The notes under the pieces are model-generated. The model did not search any database and was not told where the DNA came from. It saw nothing but the letters and a program-made list of their open reading frames with translations. A DNA stretch of 64,000 bases. Origin: Bathynomus jamesi. Lineage: Eukaryota > Arthropoda > Malacostraca > Isopoda > Cirolanidae. The translations under genes were made by a program, and so were the position numbers. Where the stretch lies: positions 186,001 to 250,000 of the forward strand of contig JAJOZX010000919.1 of NCBI GenBank assembly GCA_023014485.1. The letters are read 5' to 3'. Positions within the stretch are counted from its first letter, which is position 1. Every line of letters starts with the position of its first letter. Positions 33,456-44,567 of the stretch are shown piece by piece.

Positions 33456-33749
33456 GTCGTTCTTATTTTCTATAGTAGTTAATTGATTAAAATTTAATTA
33501 TAATTTAATTAATTATAATTTGAAAAAATTAATATCCCTCACTATGTCATTAATTTACGAAATAATTTTTGTCTTTTGTTTTTAATTTTACAAACACGAA
33601 ATAAAATGGTTTTCAAATTTTTTTTCCAGCTCCTGTTTTGTCGGATAAATTTTTATTGTTTTCTCTTTTAAAAAGAAGGATCTGTCTTCAGGGGAGAATT
33701 TTCCAAATTATATTCACTGAAGGTTTTCAGTAGGTAAAAACTTTTTGAG
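33388..33749. repeat. AT-rich spacer with (AAT)n
   Basis: Contains (AAT)n at 33419-33455; otherwise nothing recognised. Confidence 0.6.
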
Positions 33750-35809
33750 AGTTACAAGGAGTTACAAGGAAAAGAAGTACCTCAAAAGGCCTTGCGGCCC
33801 ATACCGAGGAGGTACCAATGGCAACGGGAGCCAGGGAAAATTTTGTAAAAGTTTATTTTTCTTTCAACTATCCTAGCAGTAGTAGAAAACTGGAGAGTAA
33901 AGTAGAAGGCTCTCTCCCCACCCTCCGCTCCCTCCCTGCCAGAGGCAGGTACGGAAAAAGGTTGAAGAAAATACCTTGACCCTGGAAAAGTAGCCAAGGA
34001 AATTTTACAGGAAAGTGGAGAATATATAAATAGCTCTATATTTAGCTTGCTCACAGAGACACCGAGCAAGCGAACTCCTGCAGAGTTTTCTGAGGTTTTA
34101 ATCTTAAACTATGAGTGTGTTCAGTACTTTGTCTAGCCTATTTTAAACAGATTTACACTTTGACTGGAAACAACCTCTGAGGGAAGTTGGTTCCAGATAT
34201 TAACTATTTTATAGGAAAAGAAATTTCCGCAGACTGAGGTCCTAAATGTCTTTACACACTCAAATAGTGTGCAAGATTTCGTCTAACCTTTTCTTGAACT
34301 GATCCACAGAGGAACTGTTCACAACTTCCGAAGGTAACCTGTTCCATGTGTCACAGATCTTATACGTAAAGTAATTCCCACACACACTAGTCCTAAACCG
34401 TTTCAAATCCAACTTCCAACCATTGTTGCAAGTTGGGTTATCATTTAAACTAAACATACTTCTAAAATCGACATCGATGAACCCTCGTAAGAGCTTGAAA
34501 ACCTCGATCAGTTGACCGCGCAGCCTCCGAGTTTCAAGCGAAAACAAGTTCAGGGCGCGTAACCGTCGATTGTAGCCCATATGCCTAACGGAAGGGATTA
34601 ACTTTGTGGCCCTCGCCTGCACTCGCTCCAGCCTCTCAATATCTTTCCTGAGGGTGGGCGACCAGAACTGCACAGCATACTCCAGGTACGGCCGAACAAG
34701 GGAATTGTACAGTGAGAGCACAATCTCCTTGTTCCGAAACTGAAATTGCCTCCTGATATAACCCAATAGTTTCTGGGCTTTCTTTTCCACCTCTACACAC
34801 TGTTTCGTAAACTTAAGGTCGCTGCTAATTAGCACACCCAAGTCCTTTTCTAAATCAGTCACCTCGATATTACTGCCCAACATCGAGTAGTCCGACTTGG
34901 GATTGGCGTAGCCAATGTGCATCACTTTGCATTTACCCAAGTTAAACGGCATTTGCCATTTTTCGGACCACTCTCCTATCCTACCTAGGTCCGCACGCAG
35001 TTCCTCGATCGCTTCGGGCGTCCCAACATTGGCCCCAAGCTTGGTGTCATCAGCGAATTTGGCGATCCGACTGACGATGCCACCGTCGATATCATTTATG
35101 TAAATGGTAAACAACAGTGGCCCCAAAACGGAACCCTGAGGAACCCACTAGTGACCGAGGCCCAACCCGAACTAGCCCCTTTAATTACCACCCTCTGCCG
35201 CCTATTCCTCAGCCAGTTTTCAATCCACCTACCTATTTCCCCACCGATACCCAGCGCGCGCACTTTCGCCATTAGCCGGCGGTGAGGTACCTTATCAAAG
35301 GCTTTCTGAAAGTGGAGATAAAGTATATCAATCGCCCTACTCTTATCGTACTCACTCAACATGACGTGGAAAAACTCGAGCAAGTTGGTGAGACACGACC
35401 TATGCCGTCTAAACCCATGTTGGGAGTCCCCAAGCAGCTTGTAGGAATCCAAATGGTCAACGATTCTATCAGCTATTATCCTTTCTAATAATTTACCTAC
35501 AACTGAAGTGAGACTAATAGGACGATAGTTCCCTGGACTTTCGTGATCCCCTTTCTTAAAGATAGGGGTCACGTTGGCCTCCCTCCAGTCACCAGGCACC
35601 TGGCCCATCACCAACGATTTGTTGAAGACTGTAGCCAGGTGGGGAGCCACCTGGTCGCGCACTTCTCGCAAAACACTGGGGAGAAACTGGTCTGGCCCAG
35701 GAGCCTTAAACGCGCTCAGTTTGTCTATTCTATGAGCAACGACTGTCGCGGTACATCTAACACTATCCAGGCCAGCACCTTCGTGCCTCACAGCTGGCTC
35801 GGGGATGAG

Positions 35810-35812
<3 letters not shown>
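33750..35812 (-). mobile_element. CR1-like LINE, family 1, copy B
   Basis: This copy keeps a full ~500 bp 3' UTR that copy A has lost, ending in a tandem 10 bp repeat (GTTACAAGGA twice at 33751-33770 on the plus strand). CR1/L2-type LINEs end in short tandem repeats rather than poly(A). The 5' end is truncated at ~35812, where coding sequence runs straight into a (GA)n tract. Confidence 0.85.
34260..35812 (-). pseudogene. CR1-like reverse transcriptase, one main frameshift
   Basis: The coding remnant starts IPEPAVRHEGAGLDS at the truncation and includes FKAPGPDQFLPSVL, NYRPISLTSVVGKLLE, DSQHGFRRHRSC and LHFQKAFDKVPHRRL. A single base missing from a G run (C run at 35144-35146 on the plus strand) shifts the frame inside the GVPQGSV block. 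The rest, GPLLFTIYINDI, KFADDTKLG with intact FADD, ISSDLKFTKQC, LVRPYLEYAVQFWSP and YKICDTWNRLPSEVVNSSSV, is open to the stop at 34260. It is the better preserved of the two copies. Confidence 0.9.
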
Positions 35813-35841
<29 letters not shown>

Positions 35842-35849
35842 GAGAGAGA

Positions 35850-35882
<33 letters not shown>
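35812..35882. repeat. (GA)n microsatellite at LINE 5' truncation
   Basis: GA repeat with two interruptions, exactly at the LINE junction. Confidence 0.9.
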
Positions 35883-35887
<5 letters not shown>

Positions 35888-36876
35888 AACGTAACTTTAC
35901 AATTTATGTTAGATACATGGTACATATAGATATTGATACTATAAAATAAATAGATATATGATACATATAGATACAATATAAAATAAATAGATACATATAG
36001 ATACATTATAAAATAAATAGATACATTACAAGATAGATAAGTAGGTACACAAATATATAGATACTTCAGCTATTTACTTGATAAGAAAACGGCAAAAATC
36101 CAAATTAATTAAACTTAACTTTGAGGTTAATATTAAGTCGTAGGAGGAAATACAATAAAAAACTGAAGTTAATTCATACGTAGGTATGTTTGTTTAGCGT
36201 ACTGTACTAACGATCATTTAACGGGAATACAACAAGGCTAGAATGACATTCGTTTCACCTGTTTGCGAATGATGAGAAATTTTGGATACGAGTGTTGTTT
36301 TGTGTAGGCAACTGGGCACAAGTAGGGTAATTTTTTTTTGTGAGGTAACACTTTCGGTACCTTGGAACATAACAAAATTTATATTAAAAAATCTGGAGAA
36401 TTGTAAACAGTCAGATAAAAGATGTGTTAGTCCTAATTACGCTAAATTATACTAGATTTGGTTAGGTTAAAAAGAGCGAGTACCTCACTATTTCATGACT
36501 TAACAGAAAACTCACTTCGAGCTCTCAGTTGCGTCGTAAACATTTATTACGCCGTTCTCGGTTTGATGGCACGAAGGTTCGGTGAGGTTAAATTAAGTTT
36601 GGCTATTTTGGTATTTAGTTATATGGATTTTGAAAAGTTGTTACCTCGTCTATGCGGAGATGCGCAGTGTGTGTGTGTGTGTGCGCGTGCGTGCGTGCGT
36701 GCGTGCGTGTGCGTGTGTGTGTTTTAATAAATTGGCTTTATGTTTATTAGTTGAGAGTTCTTGTGGTTTGGCTGACTGGGAATTGAACTCGGACTGTTGA
36801 GGTCCAATGTTCGACTTGGCCCACTGCCACCATTCGAATTGAATGGTCACTTCATCATATATAGTACAGTATATGT
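35883..36876. other. No gene; minisatellite-like and (TG)n DNA
   Basis: Degenerate repeats of AAATAGATACATATAGATAC lie at about 35925-36060, and an alternating GT/GC tract at 36668-36722. No coding signal. Confidence 0.6.
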
Positions 36877-37112
36877 ACGAGGGGGCGAACTCGCCAAACT
36901 AGTTTTGAGATAGACGCGTTTAAACTTTGTGTGTGACTATTGTATACGAGGGGCACATAGCACAAATACACGCGTTGAAAATAACTATATTTGAGTGTAC
37001 GAGGTGGGTATTTGATTATACCAAGTTATCTGTGATAGGAAGTGGGGAGGAGAGTTGAACTATTCATTCTTGGAACAATCGCAAAATCGCCATTGCGGCG
37101 AGTTTGTCCCTC

Positions 37113-37113
<1 letters not shown>
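36877..37113. mobile_element. MITE with ACGAGGG ends
   Basis: Ends ACGAGGGGGCGAACTCGCC and inverse GGCGAGTTTGTCCCTCGT (about 18 bp). The internal repeats TACGAGGGGCAC and TACGAGGTGGG echo the terminus. Right flank is a long (TA)n. Confidence 0.65.

Positions 37114-37181
<68 letters not shown>
37114..37181. repeat. (TA)n microsatellite
   Basis: About 34 TA units between two mobile elements. Confidence 0.95.
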
Positions 37182-37184
<3 letters not shown>

Positions 37185-37287
37185 TATAACTGCAAACACG
37201 CAGTATAATTAACGTAAAGAACGACGCTTTGTATAGGAGAATTATCCGCGCAAGATGAGAGCGAAAGAACGAAACAAATGAAAAAAT

Positions 37288-37361
37288 GAGGTACCCACCC
37301 GGGAATCGAACCCGGGATCTTCCGATTGCGGTCAGATATGATAACCACTACACCACACCTC
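37288..37361 (-). repeat. tRNA-like head, left unit
   Basis: A 74-base tRNA-like segment with A box GGTGTAGTGGTTATCATA, B box GGGTTCGATTCCC and a plausible anticodon stem (TCTGA with TCGGA, one wobble). The seven-base loop CCGCAAT lacks the universal U33 and the acceptor stem has mismatches, so a working tRNA is unlikely. Confidence 0.55.
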
Positions 37362-37401
37362 ATGTAGAGGTATGTAGAGGAATTACGACATTTGTTTGGG
37401 T

Positions 37402-37486
37402 GAGGCCTGTGGTGTAGTGGTTATCAACTTATCATATCTGACCGGCAATCGGAAGATCCCGGGTTCGATTCCCAGGTGGTTACCTC
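37402..37486 (+). repeat. tRNA-like head, right unit
   Basis: Mirror copy of the left head with a small internal duplication (TTATCAACTTATCATATC), which breaks the D-arm spacing. The B box GGGTTCGATTCCC is intact. Confidence 0.55.
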
Positions 37487-37572
37487 ATTTTTTCATTTGT
37501 TTCGTTCTTTCGCTCTCATCTTGCGCGGGTAATTCTCCTATACAATATATATATATATATATATATATAATT

Positions 37573-37775
37573 CAGAGCTGGGCATTTGCGGCATATTTTG
37601 CGGTACTGCGGTACTTGCGGTACCACCGCACTACCACCCCGGGCCCCCATAACGCAGTACCGCAAAGGATCGCTGAAAGTACCGCAGTACCGCTACCGCA
37701 TTCAAATTTCCGCGTACCGGTTTGGTAGTGCAGCAGTACCGCAGTACCGCAATATGCCGCAAGTGCCCAGCTCTG
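37573..37775. mobile_element. hAT-like MITE with GCGGTAC subterminal repeats
   Basis: Ends CAGAGCTGGGCATTTGCGGC and inverse GCCGCAAGTGCCCAGCTCTG. Multiple GCGGTAC/GTACCGC motifs lie inside, typical of hAT transposase-binding subterminal repeats. The flanks are (TA)n, so the duplication cannot be read. Confidence 0.75.
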
Positions 37776-37795
37776 ATTATATATATATAATCAAT

Positions 37796-37862
37796 AGGAA
37801 TATGAAAACAAGATAGACGACTCTCAACAGAGTCGTATCTCTTGTTTTCATATTCCTATTGA
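37796..37862. repeat. Short palindrome in (TA)n DNA
   Basis: CAATAGGAATATGAAAACAA and GATAGACGACTCT pair with the inverse after a 4 bp centre. Same design as the palindromes at 29-30 kb but a different sequence. Confidence 0.7.
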
Positions 37863-37892
37863 GGATAAGGTTCCCGAAGAACATTTCTATTG

Positions 37893-37964
<72 letters not shown>

Positions 37965-37967
<3 letters not shown>

Positions 37968-38183
37968 GGTGATTCAGAAGTCAGGTTACATAGGGCTTTT
38001 CTGTTTCTTTGCAGGTAAATGAGTTATGAGATGTTATCGAAGGAGGAGCGCATTGATGTGATATCCTAGCTGGCTGCACAAGTGCATTGCCGTTAACGGT
38101 GGCCATATCGAACATGTGATGTGACTATTCCCCTGTATCATTACATAATACAGTTTTTCCCTATGTAACCTGACTTTTGAATC

Positions 38184-38188
<5 letters not shown>
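37965..38188. mobile_element. Mariner-like MITE with N- and C-terminal coding remnants
   Basis: Ends CAGGGTGATTCAGAAGTCAG and inverse CTGACTTTTGAATCACCCT. Inside, EMLSKEERIDVIS resembles a transposase start, and GGHIEHVM then stop resembles the C-terminal GGHFEHL of the element at 4476. It looks like a transposon reduced to both ends of its gene. Both flanks are long (TA)n. Confidence 0.75.

Positions 38189-38254
<66 letters not shown>
38189..38254. repeat. (TA)n microsatellite
   Basis: About 33 TA units. Confidence 0.95.
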
Positions 38255-38255
<1 letters not shown>

Positions 38256-38603
38256 CTATTCTCAGCGTTTACATGCAGCCAGCCCCTCCTGGTGAGAGTG
38301 AGAAAAAGAGGGTTTTGGGATGGGATTTTTTTTTAATGATCATTTGAAAGGATCCCATACCGTAAAACTCTCGGATCATTATTTTTTATCGAAAATCGAT
38401 AATTGAAAATGACATTTCGATAAAAATTAAAAATAAACAAAAAAAGTCTGTCGATATAAAATTAATTTTCAAGGACGAATTATCCCCCAAAGCGGGATCA
38501 TCTTCCCTTTTTGTTACAGTCTGTTGATACTGTAATGCCGTATTATTATAAATGTATTTATTTTATTCTTTTATAAAGGTAATAGATAAACAAAAAAGGC
38601 TTG

Positions 38604-38730
38604 TTTAACCTTCTTAGTGATAAGAAACGTTATGTGATGGAAGGGACCTACTGCTTTACGTGGGATTCGAACTATCTTTTAGGGTTGATACATCATTCAT
38701 CTCAAAGCAGAGGACAATTATCCATTCAAT
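38604..38730 (-). repeat. 5S-type SINE, diverged
   Basis: The minus strand gives TTCGAATCCCACGTAAAGCA, GTAGGTCCC and a tail AAGAAGGTTAAACAAGCC, matching the 5S SINE core and tail with many changes. The head is only faintly recognisable (GTCCTCTGC). Confidence 0.5.
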
Positions 38731-39236
38731 TACCGAATAGAAAGCAACGTCGCTTAACCTCGCTGATCGAACGGGAAGCGGTGTTGCGACATGGCTATGA
38801 CTTAACTCTAGAAAAATTCAGTTTTCTTGACTCCCCCCCCCCCTCCCCCCGAAAACTGTTTATAACAGTACTCATTTTTTTTTTTAAAGTTAAAAATCAT
38901 TTTACAATTTGTAACAGTAATACCAAATTTTTTATTGTTTTTAACATTAAATTCCGAAAGCATCATTTTTAAAAGTTAAAAACACCATTTGAGGGGTCCC
39001 GAGTCTTAAGGTACCTAAGCGCCAAAATTAAAATTCGTCAGAAATCGTCTCCAAAGTTCAGCAATATTCTGGCAATAGTATCTCTGTTATTAATTGAGCT
39101 AGAACGTTCATTTTTTGCTGAATTAGAGTTCTAAGTATGCTAATGAAAATGTTGATGAGTTTTTGGAATAGATTTTTATATTTTATATATATTTTTTTAA
39201 ATTTTATTTTCTTATGTTATAATGTTTCAGACCAAC
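38731..39236. other. No gene recognised
   Basis: AT-rich DNA with a C run near 38830; nothing supported. Confidence 0.55.
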
Positions 39237-39360
39237 AAAGACCTAGGATCCACTCGTGGCTGGTCTATCTAACTGTGTTCGTAATTGTGTATTGTGCATG
39301 TCCTCCGTGGTGGCGGAGGGGACCTAACAATTTTACGTGGGTTCCGAACCACAAAGAACA
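39237..39360 (-). repeat. SINE subfamily B, core plus alternative tail
   Basis: The minus strand reads TGGTTCGGAACCCACGTAAA, a CCCCTCCGCCACCACGGAGG hairpin, and the tail ACACAATTACGAACACAGTT. The same core as the 5S SINEs is joined to a different tail. The copy at 63912-64000 shares this tail. Confidence 0.7.
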
Positions 39361-39530
39361 AGAAATTTTTATAGTGGGCACACTAGGGGCCACTTCGGCC
39401 CATCGAGGTGGCTCCACTATGTAAACACTGCCTGTACATTGGCAACAACTAATTTTTACAAAACTAAATAATTATCAATTTAAAACTAATTATCAATTTA
39501 AAGCTAAAGATAGAATCTCTGGATCCAGAG

Positions 39531-39714
39531 CAGGGCTTCTCAAACTTTTTTCACTTGCGACCCCTTTGGATCAGACAAATTTTTTCGCAACCCTTCACTC
39601 AATGTCATAAAAGCAATAGGTACTAACACTGTATATTTATGAAAAAAATAATATTTTCAAATGTTTCTGCGACCCCCAATAATATTTACGCGACCCCTAG
39701 TTTGAGAAGCGTGG
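39531..39714. mobile_element. hAT-type MITE with perfect 8 bp target duplication
   Basis: Ends CAGGGCTTCTCAAAC and GTTTGAGAAGCGTGG with internal repeats of TGCGACCCC/GCGACCCC. Flanked on both sides by ATCCAGAG (39523-39530 and 39715-39722), an exact 8 bp duplication. Confidence 0.9.
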
Positions 39715-39722
39715 ATCCAGAG

Positions 39723-40264
39723 GATCAAGTCATAATAGACTACTATCCACAAATATGTTACACTCTATATCTATTTATAACCGACATGCAAATATATCAG
39801 ATCCAAAGAATCCAGTCAATTTCATTACGGTATCCATCAATACCAGTACCTTGCCAACCAAAAATAACTCAAGGTCCATATCAATTTACAACCATAAACA
39901 TTACAATATATATACTTAGGAGGAAAAGTGTAGGTGTGGCTGTAAAGACTGTACAGTAATGTAGAAATGTGTGTGCACCCATTTTGGGTCTCCCATTTCA
40001 AGGTGTTTGTGGGGCAAGTGAAGATCATGAGTTTTTCAATACCTCACAGTACAATGGGGGGCACCACTCGGCAGAGGAATCTCTTTAAATGGGGTGTGTA
40101 AGGACAGAGAGTATCCCCTAACCCAAGATGCTGCCTCCCTATATCCCACAACACTTGTAAAACTATGTTTTCTTAAATTTGTTCTACATCTTGGCTTAAA
40201 TAATTTCATACTATGACCTCCAGTCTGGTTATTGTGATCTTTAATGAAAAGAGAATCAAACTCT
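39723..40264. other. No gene recognised
   Basis: Non-coding spacer before the LINE 3' end; nothing supported. Confidence 0.5.
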
Positions 40265-40271
40265 ATCTTAT

Positions 40272-41030
40272 CCAACCCTTAATTTTACTACCTTAAACTA
40301 TACCCAATCTATCAACATATGCGTCTAATCGATTTTTAAACATGTTTATAGATGTGCTACTAATTACTTCTACCGGCAAACTATTCCATCTATTTACTAT
40401 TCTATGCGTAAAAAAGTTTTTGGCAAATGCTGTCTCGAACCTTCTACTTGTCAACTTACACCCGTTATTTCTAGTTTTATTATATTGAGATATTTCGAAA
40501 AAGCTATCTCTGTCTACGTTATGGAACCCATTCATAATTTTGAAAACCTGGATTAGATCAGCCCTTAGCCTCATAGTCTCGAGTGTAGTCAATTTTAACT
40601 CTTTAAGCCTATCCTCGTACGACTTTGACCTAAGCGACGGAATCATCTTAGTTGCTCGTCTTTGAACTCTTTCGATTTTGTCTATATCTTTGCGCATATG
40701 CGGATTCAAAAATTGGACCGCGTACTCCAAATGGGGTCTAACTAATGATTTATAAAGAGGAACTATATTATCGCGCGATTTGTACTCAAAATTCCGAGCT
40801 ATAAATTAACCTAACACTGTTCGCTTTATTGACCGCTGCTGTACTTTGTTTCGCTACTTTTAAATCACCAGTGACTATAACTCCTAAATCTTTTTCCTGC
40901 TCTACGCTTGTTAACTCCTTCCCTGACATACTATATGCAAAATTACCGTTACGCGAACCTATATGTAAAATTTTGCCCTTATCGACGTTAAATCTCATTT
41001 GCCATGTGACCGACCAATCACCGATTTTAT
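40272..41030 (-). pseudogene. CR1-like LINE, family 2, copy A, 5'-truncated
   Basis: The minus strand begins inside the RT at KIGDWSVTWQMRFNVDKG and continues GSRNGNFAYSMSGKELTSVE, DLGVIVTGDLKVAKQS. A small indel near 40800 then shifts the frame before LEYAVQFLNPHMRKDIDKIE, IPSLRSKSYEDRLKEL and FTHRIVNRWNSLPVEVI, ending at 40293. About 75% of the ORF, including the FADD block, is lost by 5' truncation at about 41030. The element ends about 20 bp after the stop (AAGGTAGTAAAATTAAGG), the same point as copy B. Confidence 0.85.
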
Positions 41031-41499
41031 TATGCCGAACTTTGAGTGAACTTTTGGCTGGCGATAGAGGTGAAAAAAGTAGTTCGCTTCATAAGGTTTT
41101 CAACCATACTTCTAGTGTCGTAAGGTCATTATAACCCAAACCACGCGATAGAAGAAGGATGAAAATAGTGATATCCATCAAAAACACGTTTTCGCCTGTG
41201 GTGGCGCTTAGGTACCTTAATTGGGACAACCTCTTTTTTAAACTGTAAACGCCCAGGTTTTGAAGGACTTACGATGATATAACGCCCCTAAATTTTAACG
41301 CTTTTAACATTAAATCTAAGTTTTTTATGCATTAGCAACCAAATTTTTAAGTTTTTTACGTGAACTTTTAACGTCAACCACAAAAATTTTAAAACTTACT
41401 TAGTTTTCAGTGTTTTAACGTAAATCTTCCATCTTTTTTAATGCTTTAAACGTTAATCCCAAAGTTTTTAACGTTAAGTTCAAATTTGGGCTACGTTGT
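41031..41499. other. No gene; degenerate TTTTAACGTTA-type repeats
   Basis: From about 41290 to 41480 the text TTTTAACGTNAA recurs every 30-45 bp, suggesting an old minisatellite. No coding signal. Confidence 0.45.
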
Positions 41500-41690
41500 A
41501 GCCAGTGTCGTAACACCGCTTCCCGTCGAACAGCGAAATTAAGCGACATTGAGTCTGGAGAGTAGTTGGATGGGAGACCGTCCTCCGCGTCAAGATTATG
41601 TAGCGACCCGTCTTAGTTCGGATTCCACGTAAAGCTGTCGGTCCCCTCCGCCATATGACCTTAGATGCTGCGAAGGAGGTTAAACAACCT
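41500..41690 (+). mobile_element. 5S rRNA-headed SINE (SINE3-like), fullest copy
   Basis: Bases 41526-41580 resemble the 3' half of 5S rRNA: GCGAAATTAAGCGACATTGA (box A/intermediate element region) and AGTAGTTGGATGGGAGACCG (box C). It continues with AGTTCGGATTCCACGTAAAG, the core shared with tRNA-headed SINEs here, and the tail GCGAAGGAGGTTAAACAACC. 5S-derived SINEs (SINE3) are RNA polymerase III transcribed and depend on LINEs for movement. No poly(A) tail or clear duplication. Confidence 0.8.
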
Positions 41691-41787
41691 CATTCAACCA
41701 ATTTTCCACAAAATGTTTTGTCTGCAAAATTAAATTAATTTTTACTTTAATCTACGATTACATGCGGATTACATGTGTAATAATATG

Positions 41788-41871
41788 TAATATGTAGTAT
41801 CTAGTATCTAGTATCTAGTATCTAATATCTAGTATCTAATATCTAGTATGTAATATCTAGTATGTAATATT
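41788..41871. repeat. Minisatellite (TAGTATCTAATATC units)
   Basis: Tandem variants of AGTATCT / AATATCT / AGTATGT over about 80 bp. Confidence 0.85.
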
Positions 41872-42395
41872 TAAACAAATAGAGAAGCAGACAACTATTT
41901 AATACACTGAATTTTCTTCAAAAATATAGTCAAAAGGTCAGAGACCAGTTGGAGAATGTTAACTATTTTAGGGTAAATGACATTCTATCGACATGAAAAA
42001 ATAGTAAAAAAATTGAACTGTTGATTCTAATTTAACATAACTGCTGTTAGATTAGGTAAGGTTATGGATGTTTGGTTAGTTTAGGTTTAGCTCGATTGGG
42101 TTAGGTTAAATTAATAGTTCAATTCGGTGGTTTCGACGATTTAACAAGGAAATTCGCCTACATTCAAATGGTTAATGTTTTATCATTCCGTTTAGTTTCT
42201 CAATGGCACGAGAGAGAGATTAATTAATTAATTAATTATGGATAAAATTTACAGGCTTCTAATCCCAATACACGAAATTTATTGGATTCTGTCACTTTGG
42301 TTTACGCTTCTGTCACAACATTTCTGTTCCTTTCTCCAATTAACTTATTCTGAATATTAATAGTTGAATAAAAATTTATATATATATATATATAT

Positions 42396-42433
<38 letters not shown>

Positions 42434-42434
42434 A
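41872..42434. other. No gene; (TTAA)n and (TA)n
   Basis: AT-rich, with TTAATTAATTAATTAATTA near 42221 and interrupted (TA)n at 42379-42434 where the next transposon is inserted. TTAGG-like dispersed motifs at 42050-42110. Confidence 0.6.
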
Positions 42435-43828
42435 AGGGTGATCCAGAGAAATGGGACCCAAAAGAAACCCCTGTAACTCTTAAAGTATAAGTCCTTTTAT
42501 AAAATCATACGCATCATTCGAAAGAGGATAGTTACAAGTTTGTACAGGATGTATAGGTTTTGACAATATTAGACAAGATAAGATACAAAACAAAATAAAG
42601 TGTTAGTTAAAACTAACCCTCAAGATGACTGCATGGACTGTGGAACAGCTGCGTTTCATAACTGAGCAATATTATGAGCATGGAAGAAGTGTAGTTTCAG
42701 CTCAAAGATCTTTCAAGACAAATTTTCAGATGTCAAATCACCTTCTAAGAAAGTAATCCGTCGGTGTGTCAAAATTTTTCCCAAACTGGCAGCATTGGAA
42801 AAAGAAAACCAACTGGAAGAGTGCGCACAGCAAGGATAGACGAGATCATTAACAGAACTCATGAAATTGTACAGGATAATCCTAACATAAGCATCAGACG
42901 TGCTTCTCAGCTGTTAGGAGTTGGATATGGAACAACAACACACCGTATATTCAAGCAAAATTTAATGCTCTTTCCATATAAAATTCAAACAGTGCAACAA
43001 CTAAACGATGGAGATTTCGCACGAAGACGACAATTCTGTCAATGGATCCAACAGAAGGTAAATGACACCACCAATTTTCTAGCAACTTGATTATGTCAGA
43101 CGAAGCCCATTTTCACTTGAATGGAACTGTAAACAAACAAAATTGTCGTTTCTGGGCAACAGAAATTCCATTGAATATTACCGAAGTCCCGTTGCATAGT
43201 CAGCGTGTAACTGTTTGGTGTGGTCTTACTGCATCTCAGATCATAGGGCCGTACTTTTTCGAGGATTCCACCGGAAACACGGTCACTGTAAATGGTGATC
43301 GCTACGAAAAAATGTTGACCGATTTCCTTATTCCTAAATTAAGAGATCTTTGTCTAGAAAACCACTGGTTCCAACAAGACGGAGCTACCTGCCATACCAC
43401 GAGGAACTGCATGGCAGTTTTGCGTCAAACGTTTCCAGGCGAGTTAATCTCAAGATTTGGAGACGTTGAATGGCCCGCAAGGTCTCCAGATTTTTTCCCT
43501 TAGATTATTATCTCTGGGGATATTTAAAGAGTAGGGTCTACAGAAATAACCCAACGACCTTGCAAGAATTGAAGGCCGCCATCACAAATGAGATACAGGC
43601 CATACCACGCACACTCTTGCAAAAGTGATGCAGAACTTACAAGCGAGAACACTGGAATGCTTGGCAACTAATGGAGCACATTTGAAAGGAGTCATTTTTA
43701 AAAAATAAATATTTCATAATAAACTTGTAACTCTACTCTTTCGAATGATATATAGTTTTTATGAAAGGAATTAAATATTAAGAATATTTGGCTTTTTTTT
43801 ATGGGTCCCATTTATCTGGATCACCCAG
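42435..43828 (+). mobile_element. Mariner-like DNA transposon (DD41D-type spacing)
   Basis: Ends AGGGTGATCCAGAGAAATGG and inverse CCCATTTATCTGGATCACCC. About 1.39 kb, flanked by TA-rich DNA. The transposase on the plus strand is nearly full length but broken. Confidence 0.85.
42624..43628 (+). pseudogene. Mariner-like transposase, catalytic residues intact but frameshifted
   Basis: Starts MTAWTVEQLRFITEQYYEHG at 42624. A frame change follows LLRK near 42750, then TGRVRTARIDEIINRTHEIV and ISIRRASQLLGVGYGTTT (HTH). A stop at 43090 precedes MSDEAHFHLNG (first Asp). The second block FQQDGATCHT and third SPDF-PLDYYLWGY follow, the last needing removal of one T in the run at 43488-43492. Counting from QQD to PLD gives 41 residues between Asp positions. 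The C-terminus TTLQELKAAITNEI ends near 43628. Confidence 0.85.
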
Positions 43829-44567
43829 TATATATTCTGCGGATGCGGAACTTTAATTTCAATATATGTGAATACGGATATTTAGTTAAGCTATCAATAT
43901 AATATAGAATTATGAATATATGGCATAATTTTTCGAATTTCGTGATATTACTATTATGGCAGGCAATGTATAAGGATTAAAATTAATATTAATGTTTTCA
44001 TTATGATAAAAATAATAACTTTCTCAAGAGTTTCAGCCACAGAAAATTCAATGAAACAAGTTTCATTCAATTTTCTGTGTTACCACCTATTTATATTTTG
44101 AGGTTTATATATTTGTTTGTTCATTAATAACACTGTACAAGTGAAAAAAAAATAACGGAAATGAGATCGTCATTTTTATGGCTAATTATATGCGTAGATT
44201 GCGAAAATAACACTCATTTATTTGTATCATCCACCGATTTTATGAAAATGACCCTATTTTATTGTATCATTTTGAGAACCACTGCTTCTCTGAACGCATC
44301 TTTTACATTTTGTTCAGTCATGCATATGCTGTGGTGGTTGGTGTTCGGCTCTGTGTTTCCACTTTGATTTTATGAAAAATTTCTTTCATTAATCATTGAA
44401 AACAAAATTGTCAGCCATATTTTATCATAAATCGGTGCTATAAGCGAGTATTATTGAATAACAGCTATCAAATTATGTATATTTCACTGACAACGTCTAT
44501 ATTGTGTGAAATTGCAAATTGATCTATCATTTTCTTATTTTACAGGTTTTTATTGATGTTATGCTAC

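Larger units (their letters stand above)
37189..37545. mobile_element. Head-to-head dimer of a tRNA-derived SINE
   Basis: The left unit runs on the minus strand and the right unit on the plus strand. Each has a tRNA-like head followed by the same body (ATTTTTTCATTTGTTTCGTT, CTCATCTTGCGCGG, AATTCTCCTATACA). The left unit extends further into a tail (GTCGTTCTTTACGTTAATTA). About 40 bp separates the heads. The outer ends abut (TA)n tracts. A related shortened dimer is at 29438-29577. Confidence 0.8.

Noticed and set aside
37288..37361. Functional tRNA gene
   Set aside because: The anticodon loop lacks U33, the acceptor stem has mismatches, and the same unit occurs with a SINE body in inverted copies.
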